Shown: positions 33,783 through 42,122 of the stretch, piece after piece
Layout of the letters: each line of letters opens with the position of its first letter
Position numbering within the stretch: the first letter of the stretch is position 1
NCBI RefSeq assembly: GCF_010731875.1
Contig: NZ_AP022595.1
Span: 1-64,000, forward strand
Length of the DNA stretch: 64,000 nt
Direction of reading: 5' to 3'
DNA from: Mycolicibacterium sarraceniae
GTDB lineage: Bacteria; Actinomycetota; Actinomycetes; Mycobacteriales; Mycobacteriaceae
Position numbers and translations under genes: made by a program
The notes under the pieces: model-generated
Seen by the model: only the letters and a program-made list of their open reading frames with translations
Databases searched by the model: none
What the model was told of the DNA's origin: nothing

Positions 33783-34529
33783 CTAAGCCTGTAGACGAGA
33801 AGCCTTCTTGCGCTCTATGTCGGCCAGCGCAGCGGCCAGCTCGGCACGCTGGGCAGCGGAGGTGTCCCAGGCCAGTTTGCGGTTCTTGACCACCTTCGCC
33901 GGTGAGCCGACGGCGATGGAGAAATCCGGGATGTCGCCCTTGACCACGGCGTGGGCCCCGAGCACACAACCGCGCCCGACCGTGGTGCCCCGCAGCACGG
34001 TCACCTTCGCCGCGATCCAGGTGTCCGGGCCGATGCGGACCGGGCTCTTGACGATGCCCTGGTCCTTGATCGGCATCTCGATGTTGTCCATCTTGTGGTC
34101 GAAGTCGCAGACGTAGCACCAGTCGGCCATCAGCGCCGAGTCACCCAGCTCGATGTCCAGGTAGCAGTTGATGACGTTGTCGCGGCCCAGCACCACCTTG
34201 TCGCCGAAGCGTAGCGATCCCTCATGGGCGCGGATGGTGTTCTTGTCCCCGATGTGCACCCAGCGGCCGATCTCCAGCTGGGCCAGCTCGGGGGTGGCGT
34301 GGATCTCGACGTTCTTGCCGAGGAACACCATGCCCCGGGTGATGATGTGCGGGTTGGCCAGCTTGAACTTCAGCAGCCGCCAGTAGCGCACCAGGTACCA
34401 GGGCGTATACGCCTTATTGGCGATAACCCAGCGCAGCGAATCCTTGGTCAGGAACTTGGCCTGGCGCGGATCACGCAGGCGCGAGCCCACCCACCGCTTG
34501 TGGATCGGCGAACCCCACATCGACGTCAT
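33783..34529 (-). CDS. Left-handed beta-helix acyltransferase (Rv3034c-like)
   Basis: 248 aa. Hexapeptide-repeat acyltransferase: HIITRGMVFLGKNVEIHA, then IGDKNTIRAHEGSLRFGD, and RIGPDTWIAAKVTVLRGTTV, GCVLGAHAVVKGDIPDFSIA, VGSPAKVV. The catalytic His is probably in DFDHKMDN. The C-terminal helix is alanine and lysine rich. Its position beside the MGLP genes makes an acyl donor step on that polysaccharide possible, but this is inference. Intact. Confidence 0.82.
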   Translation of the reverse strand: MTSMWGSPIHKRWVGSRLRDPRQAKFLTKDSLRWVIANKAYTPWYLVRYWRLLKFKLANPHIITRGMVFLGKNVEIHATPELAQLEIGRWVHIGDKNTIRAHEGSLRFGDKVVLGRDNVINCYLDIELGDSALMADWCYVCDFDHKMDNIEMPIKDQGIVKSPVRIGPDTWIAAKVTVLRGTTVGRGCVLGAHAVVKGDIPDFSIAVGSPAKVVKNRKLAWDTSAAQRAELAAALADIERKKASRLQA

Positions 34530-34608
34530 GGGCTGAGAGCCTAACGTCAGCTGCGGCGCGGGTTACCCTCGCCTGTACTGTCCGGTTCTTCGATGGCGTG
34601 ATGGAAAG

Positions 34609-35901
34609 GTGACACGGGTGCTGCGGCGATTGCTGGTGTCGGCGTTGGCCGCGCTGGTCGCGACCGGCTTGGGCGGGTGTGGCAACACCGACTCCTGGGT
34701 TGACTCCACCGCGGCGCACGGCTGGTCTGCCCAATACGGCGACGCCGCCAACAGCAGCTACACCGCCACCGGCGGGGCGTCGGCGCTGCGGCTGATGTGG
34801 AGCCGATCAGTCAAAGGCGAGCTGGGTGCGGGTGCCGCGCTGGGCGATATCGGCTACCTCGCGGTGAACGGCCAGACGGCCGGCGGCTGCTCGCTGATGG
34901 TCTGGGAGAACGACAACAACGGCCGGCAGCGCTGGTGCATCCGGCAGGTGCTGGGCGGCGGGTTCGCCAGCCCGTTGTTCGATCAGTTCGACAATCTCTT
35001 CATCGGCCAGCCCGGGGCCATGCAGGCCTACCCGCCGACCCAGTGGATCCGCTGGCGCCGAAACGTCATCGGAATGCCTACCACCGCAAGGTTTCTCGGC
35101 GGCGGCCAACTCCTGGTAGTCACTCATCTCGGCCAGGTACTGGTGTTCGACTCGCATCGCGGCGACGTGACCGGAACCCCGCTGGATCTCGTCGAGGGGA
35201 TCGACCCGACAGACTCCACCCGCGGGCTGGCCGACTGCGCCCATGCCGGGCCGCAATGCCCGGTAGCCGCACCACCGGCCTACGCCGAGAAGACCCGCAC
35301 GATCGTGGTGAGCCTGTGGCAGCCGGGTGCCAAGGCGGCCACGCTCGCGGGCCTGCAGTATCACCCCGGCCAGACTCCGTTGCTCACCAAGGAGTGGACC
35401 ACCGACGCCATCGCTGCCGGAGTCTTGGCCGCGCCGGTAGCGTCCGCCGATGGCACCACCGTCTACATCACCGGACGCGATCAAAAGCTGTGGGCTCTGA
35501 ACACCTCTGATGGCAAGGTGAAATGGTCTGTGCCGCTGGATTTCCTGCCGCAGACACCGCCCTCGGTATCACCAGCGGGCCGTATCGTCGTGGGCGGCGG
35601 ACCGAACAACCACCTCGTCGCACTCACCGACGCCGGTAACCACGCCGACATCGCGTGGCGCCGCGAGGACGTCACCCCGCTGAGCTCAACGAGCCAGGCC
35701 GGCCCGGTGGCCTACACGGTGGTCGGCAGCCCGCCGTCGGGCCTGGCGTTGCTGGTGTTCGACCCCGCTAACGGCCGCACCCTGAACAGCTATCCTCTGC
35801 CCGAGGCCGACGGCTTCCCCGTCGGGGTCTCGGTGGGTGCTGATCGCCGAGTCGTGGTGAGCACCAGCGCGGGCCAGGTGTACAGCTTCGATCCGCAGTA
35901 G
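34609..35901 (+). CDS. Lipoprotein with PQQ-type beta-propeller (Rv3035-like)
   Basis: 430 aa. GTG 34609 starts a lipoprotein signal ending in lipobox LGGC. The mature part has blade-like repeats: LNTSDGKVKWSVPLDFLPQT, VVTHLGQVLVFDSHRGDVTG, VVVSTSAGQVYSFDPQ. The C-terminal LYSFD-type ending is typical of PQQ_2/BamB-like propellers. Probably a surface or periplasmic scaffold rather than an enzyme. Intact frame. Confidence 0.8.
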   Translation: MTRVLRRLLVSALAALVATGLGGCGNTDSWVDSTAAHGWSAQYGDAANSSYTATGGASALRLMWSRSVKGELGAGAALGDIGYLAVNGQTAGGCSLMVWENDNNGRQRWCIRQVLGGGFASPLFDQFDNLFIGQPGAMQAYPPTQWIRWRRNVIGMPTTARFLGGGQLLVVTHLGQVLVFDSHRGDVTGTPLDLVEGIDPTDSTRGLADCAHAGPQCPVAAPPAYAEKTRTIVVSLWQPGAKAATLAGLQYHPGQTPLLTKEWTTDAIAAGVLAAPVASADGTTVYITGRDQKLWALNTSDGKVKWSVPLDFLPQTPPSVSPAGRIVVGGGPNNHLVALTDAGNHADIAWRREDVTPLSSTSQAGPVAYTVVGSPPSGLALLVFDPANGRTLNSYPLPEADGFPVGVSVGADRRVVVSTSAGQVYSFDPQ

Positions 35902-36594
35902 CTACAGCAGCAACGGCGGTAGTGCCGACCGCGGCACCGACGACGATGTCGCACCGGCATCCGATGGCAGCAGCTCACCCTGGCTGAAGAAGAAGATCAC
36001 CGCATCGTCGGTGATGGCGAAGTTCTGGTAGTGCGACGGGTCCAGTGCGTCACTGGTGGCGATGACGCCGGTGAGACCGGTCTGGCGCTCCAGATCGCGC
36101 TGCACGATGGGGAATATCGCGTTGAGGGGTTTGGCCTCCGGCGCGAAGAGCGTGTCGAAGGTGACCGGTTTTTTGTGCGCCACGTCGTAGTTGAAGGCCT
36201 TGTACCAGGTCGTCGGGTGCGCGCCTCCGATGTCCTGGAACAGCTTGAGCACCACACTCTGGGTGCCGCCGGTGGGCGGCCCGGAGGTGAATGACTGTGT
36301 GGTGACGTCCATTTCGTAGGGCATGGCACGCACCGCCGGCATCTGCGCGACGTTGGTGAACCCGTCACGGTTTTGCGTCACATAGTCCAGGACGGCCTGC
36401 TCGTCGGCGTAGTTGGTGGGGAACCGCAGATCCATCGTGTAACTGGGTGCGCTGCTGTGCACGTAGCAGATGTTGCCGGCCTCAGGCGATCCGCCGAAGG
36501 CCGCGCAGTCGGTCCGCGCGCCGGCGACCGCGATGCTGTGCTCGCCCAGCAGAACACCGGCTGCCAGCAGTGCGGTCATGGAGAGAATGCGCAT
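35902..36594 (-). CDS. Secreted TB22.2-like protein (DUF3298/esterase family)
   Basis: About 230 aa from ATG 36594 (signal peptide MRILSMTALLAAGVLLGEH). The 90-bp extension upstream is rejected because it lacks a signal sequence. The mature region TMDLRFPTNYADEQAVLDYV, AFNYDVAHKKPVTFDTLFAP and ITDDAVIFFFSQGELLP fits the DUF3298 fold. M. tuberculosis Rv3036c (TB22.2) is a secreted antigen with reported esterase activity (recalled). It is convergent with the propeller lipoprotein, with stops adjacent. Confidence 0.8.
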   Translation of the reverse strand: MRILSMTALLAAGVLLGEHSIAVAGARTDCAAFGGSPEAGNICYVHSSAPSYTMDLRFPTNYADEQAVLDYVTQNRDGFTNVAQMPAVRAMPYEMDVTTQSFTSGPPTGGTQSVVLKLFQDIGGAHPTTWYKAFNYDVAHKKPVTFDTLFAPEAKPLNAIFPIVQRDLERQTGLTGVIATSDALDPSHYQNFAITDDAVIFFFSQGELLPSDAGATSSSVPRSALPPLLL

Positions 36595-36659
36595 TCGTCG
36601 ATGGTCCTCGCGCTGTGAAGACGGCACCAGCGCCGTCGCCGCCAGCGTACCCGCGTCAA

Positions 36660-37832
36660 TTAAGTGCCGGCAGATACTCGGCACAGGAACACAGAAGTGC
36701 GTTCGCCTGCGCCCGAGCCGATCCGGGTGATCACCAGCGACAACGGGGTGCGTCCTGTCACCCGCAGCCGCCGCCGCAACGCGTCGGGGTCGACATCGAC
36801 ACCGCGCACCAGGATCTCCAGCTGCCCGCAGTCGTGCTGCGAGAGCGCTTGCCGTAACACCTTTTCCCGCAGCGGCAGTTCGTCGAGCACTTCGAAACCA
36901 CGGACACCCGGGGGCACGTGATCACCAGTGAGATAGGCGATGTCGGGGTCTAGCTGCCACAGTCCGTGCCGGGCGGCATAGTGCCGGACCAGCCCGGCGC
37001 GCACGATCGCGCCGTCGGGGTCGACGATCCAGCGCCCGGCGGGGCCGGCCGGACAGTCGTCGGGGTCGGCATCGGTGATGACCTCGTCACGGTCCAGGAC
37101 GCAGGCCCGGCGACGCACTCCCGGCTCGGCCAACGCAGGCGACCACAGGCAGGCTTCCCGCACTGAACCACCGGCCGAGGTCACCTCGATCTCGCCGTCG
37201 AAGCCGAGGTGGCGGACGGCGTCGAAATCGATGCCCGGCGCACATTTCACCACGGTGGCCCGCCCGCGATAGGTGTCGAGCAGCCCGTCCAACGGTGGCA
37301 CGTAGGCGCGCGGGTCGAAGCGGCGCCGCCCGCCGGATCGGCGGGCCGGATCGAGCAGCACCACGGCATCGCGGCTGACCGGGTGCAGCGCGTCGGCGCG
37401 GCACAACGCCACATCGGGCACGTTGTGGCGGGCCATCGCCACCCGTACCTCGTCGATATCGCTTCCGAGCACCCATGCCGCGGTCGAGCGCAGCGCGGCC
37501 AGCTCGGTGCCGATCGAGCAGGTCGCGTCGTGCACCACGGCCCCGGCCAGGCGAACAGCCCGGTGCCGGGCCACCGGTGCCGCCGTGGCCTGCTGCAGCG
37601 CATCGTCGGTGAACAGCCAGCCCGATACGTCGGCCAGCCCGGCAAGCTTGATGACTGCCTTGCGGCGCAGCAGAGTGGTCTCGATCAGGGCGGTGCCGCG
37701 TTCGGCGAACCGGTTGCGGATGGCGGCGATATCGGCCACTCGGCTGCGGTCGCTCAGCGGATACTCGGCGACCTCGGCCAGCGCCGCCACACCGGCGTCA
37801 CTGGTGAGGTAGGCGACCTCGGCTCGCCCCAA
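36660..37832 (-). CDS. SAM-dependent methyltransferase with THUMP-like domain (Rv3037c-like)
   Basis: 390 aa. The Rossmann methyltransferase core includes VHDATCSIGTELAALRSTAA and AVVLLDPARRSGGRRRFDPR. N- and C-terminal extensions (QLEILVRGVDVDPDALRRRL) match the THUMP-like C-terminal domain seen in this family. Substrate unproven; proposals include rRNA/tRNA or MGLP. It lies 2 bp downstream of the next methyltransferase gene, so they are one operon. Intact. Confidence 0.75.
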   Translation of the reverse strand: MGRAEVAYLTSDAGVAALAEVAEYPLSDRSRVADIAAIRNRFAERGTALIETTLLRRKAVIKLAGLADVSGWLFTDDALQQATAAPVARHRAVRLAGAVVHDATCSIGTELAALRSTAAWVLGSDIDEVRVAMARHNVPDVALCRADALHPVSRDAVVLLDPARRSGGRRRFDPRAYVPPLDGLLDTYRGRATVVKCAPGIDFDAVRHLGFDGEIEVTSAGGSVREACLWSPALAEPGVRRRACVLDRDEVITDADPDDCPAGPAGRWIVDPDGAIVRAGLVRHYAARHGLWQLDPDIAYLTGDHVPPGVRGFEVLDELPLREKVLRQALSQHDCGQLEILVRGVDVDPDALRRRLRVTGRTPLSLVITRIGSGAGERTSVFLCRVSAGT

Positions 37833-37834
37833 GG

Positions 37835-38833
37835 TCAGGACGGTTTGACCCCGGTGATCATGACGTTGTAGTACCAGCCCTTGGGCACGACTCGACGCCA
37901 GACGTTGTCGTCGATCCAGCTGAGACCGATCCAGCTGGTGAACGCGAACTTCGCGTAACCCCAGCCCAGCTTGCCCGGCGGCACCGCGGCTTCGAAGGTG
38001 CGCAGCGGCCAGCCCAGCATCGCGGCCGTGAACTCTGTGGTGGACGTCGACACGTCGACGGCACCGGCACTGCGGGCCATCCGCTCGAGATCGTCGGGAT
38101 CGAAGGTGTGCAGGTCGACGACCGCCTCCAGCGCCGCGGCGCGCGACGATTCGTCGAGTTCGGCCTGCGGCCGTCGCCAGCCCTCCAGGCCGGGGATCTT
38201 GGTGGCATTGGTGGCGACCCGCCAGGTCAGCGTCGACAGCGACCGGGCGTAGGTATTGCCGACGCTGGTGGGCTCGCCGGCGAAGACGAAGCGGCCACCG
38301 GGCTTGAGCACCCGGACCACCTCGCGGAGCGACTTCTCCACATCCGGGATGTGGTGCAGGACAGCATGACCGACGACCAGGTCGAACGTGTCGTCCTCGT
38401 AGGGAACGCCTTCGGCATCGGCGACCCGACCGTCGATATCCAGGCCCAGGTTCTGGCCGTTACGGGTGGCGACCTTGACCATGCCGGGCGACAGGTCGGT
38501 GACCGAGCCGCGGCGGGCCACGCCGGCCTGGATCAGGTTGAGCAGGAAGAAACCACTGCCGCAGCCCAGCTCGAGTGCCCGGTCGTAGGGCAGCTCACGC
38601 AGCTCCTCCGGCGGCACGGTCGCATCGAAGAGGTTGCGGGCGTAGTCCACGCAGCGTTTGTCATACGAGATCGACCACTTGTCGTCGTAGGACTCCGCCT
38701 CCCAGTCGTGATACAGAATCTGGGCCAGCTTGGTGTCCTTCAACGCCGCTTCCACCTGCTCCGCGGTGGCGTGGGGTGTCGGAGCGGGGTCGCCCGCGAC
38801 ATCAGACAGAGTGTCGGAGTCCTTCGGATTCAT
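37835..38833 (-). CDS. SAM-dependent methyltransferase (Rv3038c-like)
   Basis: 332 aa from ATG 38833 (MNPKDSDTLSDVAGDPAP). Motif I LELGCGSGFFLLNLIQAG, then VTDLSPGMVKVATRNGQNLG, and post-motif AVLHHIPDVEKSLREVVRVL. Resembles UbiE/small-molecule methyltransferases with an extra C-terminal domain (TAAMLGWPLRTFEAAVPPGK). Substrate unknown. The upstream neighbour is echA17, 10 bp away, so it may share its transcript. Intact. Confidence 0.8.
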   Translation of the reverse strand: MNPKDSDTLSDVAGDPAPTPHATAEQVEAALKDTKLAQILYHDWEAESYDDKWSISYDKRCVDYARNLFDATVPPEELRELPYDRALELGCGSGFFLLNLIQAGVARRGSVTDLSPGMVKVATRNGQNLGLDIDGRVADAEGVPYEDDTFDLVVGHAVLHHIPDVEKSLREVVRVLKPGGRFVFAGEPTSVGNTYARSLSTLTWRVATNATKIPGLEGWRRPQAELDESSRAAALEAVVDLHTFDPDDLERMARSAGAVDVSTSTTEFTAAMLGWPLRTFEAAVPPGKLGWGYAKFAFTSWIGLSWIDDNVWRRVVPKGWYYNVMITGVKPS

Positions 38834-38843
38834 GCAGGGCAGC

Positions 38844-39557
38844 CTAACTGCTCTCGCCCGCAGCGAAGACCTCACCGTAGCGTTGCGCCTGCTCAGCGGT
38901 GTCGAGCCCGCCTTCGATCAGCGCCTTGACCCCGGCCAGCGCGCTCGGTGCGGCCTCGGCGAAGCGGCCCGCCCACACCGCGGCGGCATCGAAGACATGG
39001 TCGGGGGCCACCATCTCGTCGATCAGCCCGATCGCCAGCGCCTCTTTGGCGTCGACGAAGCGGCCACTGAACGCCAGGTCCTTCGCCCGTGCGCGCCCGA
39101 CCGCACCCGCCAGTCGCGGTGCGCCACCACCGCCGGGGACCAGGCCGGCCAGGATCTCGGTGGCACCCACCTTGACGTTGTCGCCGCTGACTCGCCAGTC
39201 GGCGGCCAGCGCCAGACTCAGCCCGGCGCCCAGGGCGTAGCCGGTGATCGCCGCGACCGTCGGCTTGGGAATGGCGGCGACCGCGTCAATCGCCTCGCGG
39301 CGCAGCAGGTCGGCGGCCTCGGCTTCGGCGCGGTTCAGTGTGCGCAGTTCCGGGACGTCGTCGCCGACGGAGAAGATCTCGTGCCCGCCGAACAGGACGA
39401 CCGTGATGATGTCGGCGCGCCCGGCCAGCTCGGTTGTCGCCGAGATGAGTTCCCGGTAGGTCTGCCGGGTCAGCGCGTTGGTCGGCGGCCGCGACACCAG
39501 TAGCACCCCAAGGCCCGGGTGCTGGTCGCCGACATGGATGCTGACGAACTCGCGCAC
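38844..39557 (-). CDS. echA17: Enoyl-CoA hydratase/isomerase family protein
   Basis: 237 aa from GTG 39557. Crotonase fold: [20 protein letters not shown], oxyanion-hole block [17 protein letters not shown], and second hole [20 protein letters not shown]. In active hydratases two Glu residues follow; here [20 protein letters not shown] carries Glu at the first position and Gly-Gly near the second, so it may be an isomerase or hydratase with relaxed chemistry. Follows the NUDIX gene with one base between stop and start. Confidence 0.85.
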   Translation of the reverse strand: MREFVSIHVGDQHPGLGVLLVSRPPTNALTRQTYRELISATTELAGRADIITVVLFGGHEIFSVGDDVPELRTLNRAEAEAADLLRREAIDAVAAIPKPTVAAITGYALGAGLSLALAADWRVSGDNVKVGATEILAGLVPGGGGAPRLAGAVGRARAKDLAFSGRFVDAKEALAIGLIDEMVAPDHVFDAAAVWAGRFAEAAPSALAGVKALIEGGLDTAEQAQRYGEVFAAGESS

Positions 39558-39558
39558 G

Positions 39559-40377
39559 TCAGTAGCCGTCCGGCGCCCGGCGATTGCGGGCCTCGTTGTA
39601 GCGGTCACTGTTGAAGAACTCTATCTCCCAATTGCCTTCTCTGACAGCAAGATTGGGTTGAACGGCCACGATCTGACGGTCCAGGCCCAGCACCTCGCCG
39701 ACGGTGCGCCCGGCCAACGAGTCCAGCTGAGTCCAGGTCGGAGGAAGGAGGAAGCTGCGGGCCTCGGCAAAATCCTCGAGCGCCGCTATCGGGCTGGTCC
39801 ATGCCGCCTGCTCGGATTCGGTGTTGTGGCCGTCGGCGCGCTGGCCGTCCGGAAGTGCACCGACGAAGAAATAAGTGTCGTAGCGGCGGGTGCGCTCCTC
39901 TTCGGGAGTCACCCAGTTGGCCCACGGCCGGAGCAGGTCGGCCCGCAGCACCAGGCTTTCCCGGCGCAGGAATTCCGAGAACGACAGACTGCGGTCGACC
40001 AGGGCAGCGCGGACGCCGCCGTAGACCGACGCGTCGGCGACGATGCTGTCGGGATCACCGGCAGGGCCGGCGAACAGGACACCGGATTCCTCGAATGTTT
40101 CTCGGGCGGCGGCGCACACCAGCGCCTCGGCGAGGTCTTCGTCGATCCCGAACCGCTGCGCCCACCAGTCCGGCCCGGGGCCGTACCAGGCGATATCGGA
40201 GTTGCGGTCGCGGTCGTCGACCCCGCCACCGGGGAACACCATCACGCCGCCGGCGAACTCCATTGCGCGATGCCGGCGCATGAGAAAGACCTCGAGACTG
40301 TCCTCTGGCGTGTCCCGGATCAACATGACCGTGGCCGCCGGACGGACCGGCAGCGGTTCGGGTTTGTCGTCGCTCAC
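39559..40377 (-). CDS. NUDIX hydrolase (Rv3040c-like)
   Basis: 272 aa. Nudix box spread as [10 protein letters not shown] ... [15 protein letters not shown], with an insertion of about 35 residues between the Gly and the RExxEE helix, as in the CoA-pyrophosphatase/NUDT7-19-like branch. The latter often act on CoA or NADH, which would fit an operon with echA17. Overlaps the ABC ATPase stop by 4 bp (ATGA/TGAG region). Intact. Confidence 0.83.
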   Translation of the reverse strand: MSDDKPEPLPVRPAATVMLIRDTPEDSLEVFLMRRHRAMEFAGGVMVFPGGGVDDRDRNSDIAWYGPGPDWWAQRFGIDEDLAEALVCAAARETFEESGVLFAGPAGDPDSIVADASVYGGVRAALVDRSLSFSEFLRRESLVLRADLLRPWANWVTPEEERTRRYDTYFFVGALPDGQRADGHNTESEQAAWTSPIAALEDFAEARSFLLPPTWTQLDSLAGRTVGEVLGLDRQIVAVQPNLAVREGNWEIEFFNSDRYNEARNRRAPDGY

Positions 40378-41213
40378 AAGCGCCTCCTGTGGGCCGCACG
40401 ACTTCGCACCCGCCGGGCAAAGTAACGGCCGTCAATGTTGTCCAGCGCGATCGATTGTCCGAACGCGGCGGACAAGTTCTCTGCTGTCAGCGTGTCATCC
40501 AGTAGACCAGCGGCCACCACCTGACCCTCGGACAGGATCAGAGCGTGGCTGAAGCCGGGTGGGATCTCCTCGACATGGTGGGTGACCAACACCAATGCGG
40601 GTGCGTCGGGGTCGGCGGCTAGGTCAGCGAGGCGGGCCACCAGCTCCTCCCGACCACCGAGATCCAGGCCGGCGGCGGGTTCGTCGAGCAGCAACAGCTC
40701 GGGGTCGGTCATCAGCGAGCGCGCGATGAGAACCCGCTTACGTTCACCTTCGGACAGGGTGCCGTAGGTGCGCTCAGCCAGGTGCTCGGCCCCGACGCCT
40801 TCCAGCGTGTCGACGGCCTGGGCGTAGTCGACGTTCTCGTAGGTCTCGCGCCAGCGGCCCAGTACGGCGTAACCGGCCGAGACCACCAGGTCGCGGACCA
40901 CTTCGTCATCGGGCACCCGCTGTGAGAGCGCCGAGCTGCTGAGTCCGACCCGCTGGCGCAGTTCGGCCATATCGGTGCGGCCCAGTCGCTCACCGAGCAC
41001 GTAGGCGGCGCCGGACGAGGGATGTTCCATGGCCGCCGCGATCCGCAGCAGCGAGGTCTTGCCCGCGCCGTTCGGGCCGATCACCACCCAGCGTTCGTCG
41101 AGTTCGACCTGCCAGGTGACGGGTCCGACCAGGACCTGCCCTCCGCGGCGCAGCGATACTCTCCGGAAGTCGATCAGCTGGTCGGGGTCGACCTCGTCGG
41201 CGGCATCGGGCAC
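40374..41213 (-). CDS. ABC transporter ATP-binding protein (Rv3041c-like)
   Basis: About 279 aa from GTG 41213. Walker A GPNGAGKTSLLRIAAAM, Q-loop region RQRVGLSSSALSQRV, signature TLSEGERKRVLIARSLM, Walker B LLLLDEPAAGLDLGG, and switch VLVTHHVEEIPPG. No permease gene is adjacent, and the protein resembles YlmA/ModF-like soluble ATPases, so the partner is unknown. The start lies inside the end of the yczE-like gene, in a different frame. Confidence 0.85.
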   Translation of the reverse strand: MPDAADEVDPDQLIDFRRVSLRRGGQVLVGPVTWQVELDERWVVIGPNGAGKTSLLRIAAAMEHPSSGAAYVLGERLGRTDMAELRQRVGLSSSALSQRVPDDEVVRDLVVSAGYAVLGRWRETYENVDYAQAVDTLEGVGAEHLAERTYGTLSEGERKRVLIARSLMTDPELLLLDEPAAGLDLGGREELVARLADLAADPDAPALVLVTHHVEEIPPGFSHALILSEGQVVAAGLLDDTLTAENLSAAFGQSIALDNIDGRYFARRVRSRAAHRRRL

Positions 41214-41887
41214 TGCACCATCGTGCCGCATTCGTCTGCGTCGGCACGGGTGGGGTCGTTGCGATTTCGGGTGTGTTCGATGATGTGCGCCCAGCCGCTG
41301 ACGGCCAGGATCGGGTTTGGCGTCAGCCGCAGCACCAGTTGCACCATGGGTCCGATCCCGAACGCGTAGATGACGGTCCCGACGCCGAGGCTTCCGCCGA
41401 GCAGCCAGCCAGCCGTCAGTACCGTCGCCTCGATCGCGGTGCGCACCAGCCGCACCGAAAGACCAGTGCGGGCAACCAAACCCGTCATCAACCCGTCGCG
41501 GGGCCCGGGCCCGAGCCCCGCTCCTACATACAACACGGTGGCCACGGCGTTGAGCACCACGGCCGCCAGCATCATCGCGATGCGGGCCGGCGTCGACTCC
41601 GGGGCGGCCAGTACGGCCAATCCGGCGTCGACGGTGATCGCGATGACGATGACGTTGGCGACGGTGCCGATGCCGGGCTTGTTCCGCAGCGGGATCCACG
41701 CCAGCAGTACGACCACGCCGACGACGGCCGAGGCCACCCCGATGGTCATCGGGGTGTGCCGGGTCAGGCCCTGGTGGAACACGTCCCACGGGTCCAGTCC
41801 GAGACCGGCGCGCACCATCATGGCCATCGAGAAGCCATAGCAGGCCAGTCCGGTGAGCAGGGCGACCGCGCGCAGCGTTGTCTTCAC
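41174..41887 (-). CDS. YczE/YitT-like integral membrane protein
   Basis: 237 aa with about five membrane helices (VALLTGLACYGFSMAMMVRA, VASAVVGVVVLLAWIPL, VIVIAITVDAGLAVLAA, MMLAAVVLNAVATVLYVGAG, AFGIGPMVQLVLRLTPN). The GLGLDPWDVFHQGL and GAGLGPGPRDGLMTGL duplications are hallmarks of the YczE family. GTG 41887 overlaps the upstream small gene stop (GTGA). It is paired divergently with a MocR regulator, the arrangement known for yczE/yczR, so it is probably the regulator's target. Confidence 0.82.
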   Translation of the reverse strand: MKTTLRAVALLTGLACYGFSMAMMVRAGLGLDPWDVFHQGLTRHTPMTIGVASAVVGVVVLLAWIPLRNKPGIGTVANVIVIAITVDAGLAVLAAPESTPARIAMMLAAVVLNAVATVLYVGAGLGPGPRDGLMTGLVARTGLSVRLVRTAIEATVLTAGWLLGGSLGVGTVIYAFGIGPMVQLVLRLTPNPILAVSGWAHIIEHTRNRNDPTRADADECGTMVQCPMPPTRSTPTS

Positions 41888-42057
41888 CGGTGGTCGGAGA
41901 ACCGGACGCGCAGGGCGTCCAAGTCACCGCGCAGCCGGCGGACGTCGGCGTCGACGTCGACGTCATCCCATCCGGTCGTCGTCGGATTCCACAGGCCGTG
42001 ATCGGTATCGAGCAACGCGGCCAACCGGTGGGACACTCGGGAGAACCAGGTACTCAT
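41884..42057 (-). CDS. Small hypothetical protein upstream of yczE-like gene
   Basis: 57 aa from ATG 42057: MSTWFSRVSHRLAALLDTDH, then an acidic, charged C-terminus (DVDVDADVRRLRGDLDALRV). No family recognised. It overlaps the membrane protein gene by 4 bp (GTGA), so it is translationally coupled and probably the first gene of that transcript. An alternative start is ATG 42066. Confidence 0.55.
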   Translation of the reverse strand: MSTWFSRVSHRLAALLDTDHGLWNPTTTGWDDVDVDADVRRLRGDLDALRVRFSDHR

Positions 42058-42075
42058 GACACCCATGGTTGCGAT

Positions 42076-42120
42076 GGACTGGCTTGCTCATCAATAGCCA
42101 GTTGACTCATACTGGCTTGC
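42076..42120. promoter_or_regulatory. Candidate MocR operator: three ACTGGCT half-sites
   Basis: ACTGGCT at 42078-42084, its inverted copy AGCCAGT at 42096-42102, and a direct copy at 42111-42117 followed by TGC in both direct copies. Direct copies are 33 bp apart, about three helical turns. They lie in the 65-bp divergent gap between the small gene and the MocR gene. MocR regulators are known to bind such direct/inverted triplets. Confidence 0.6.
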
Positions 42121-42122
42121 AA

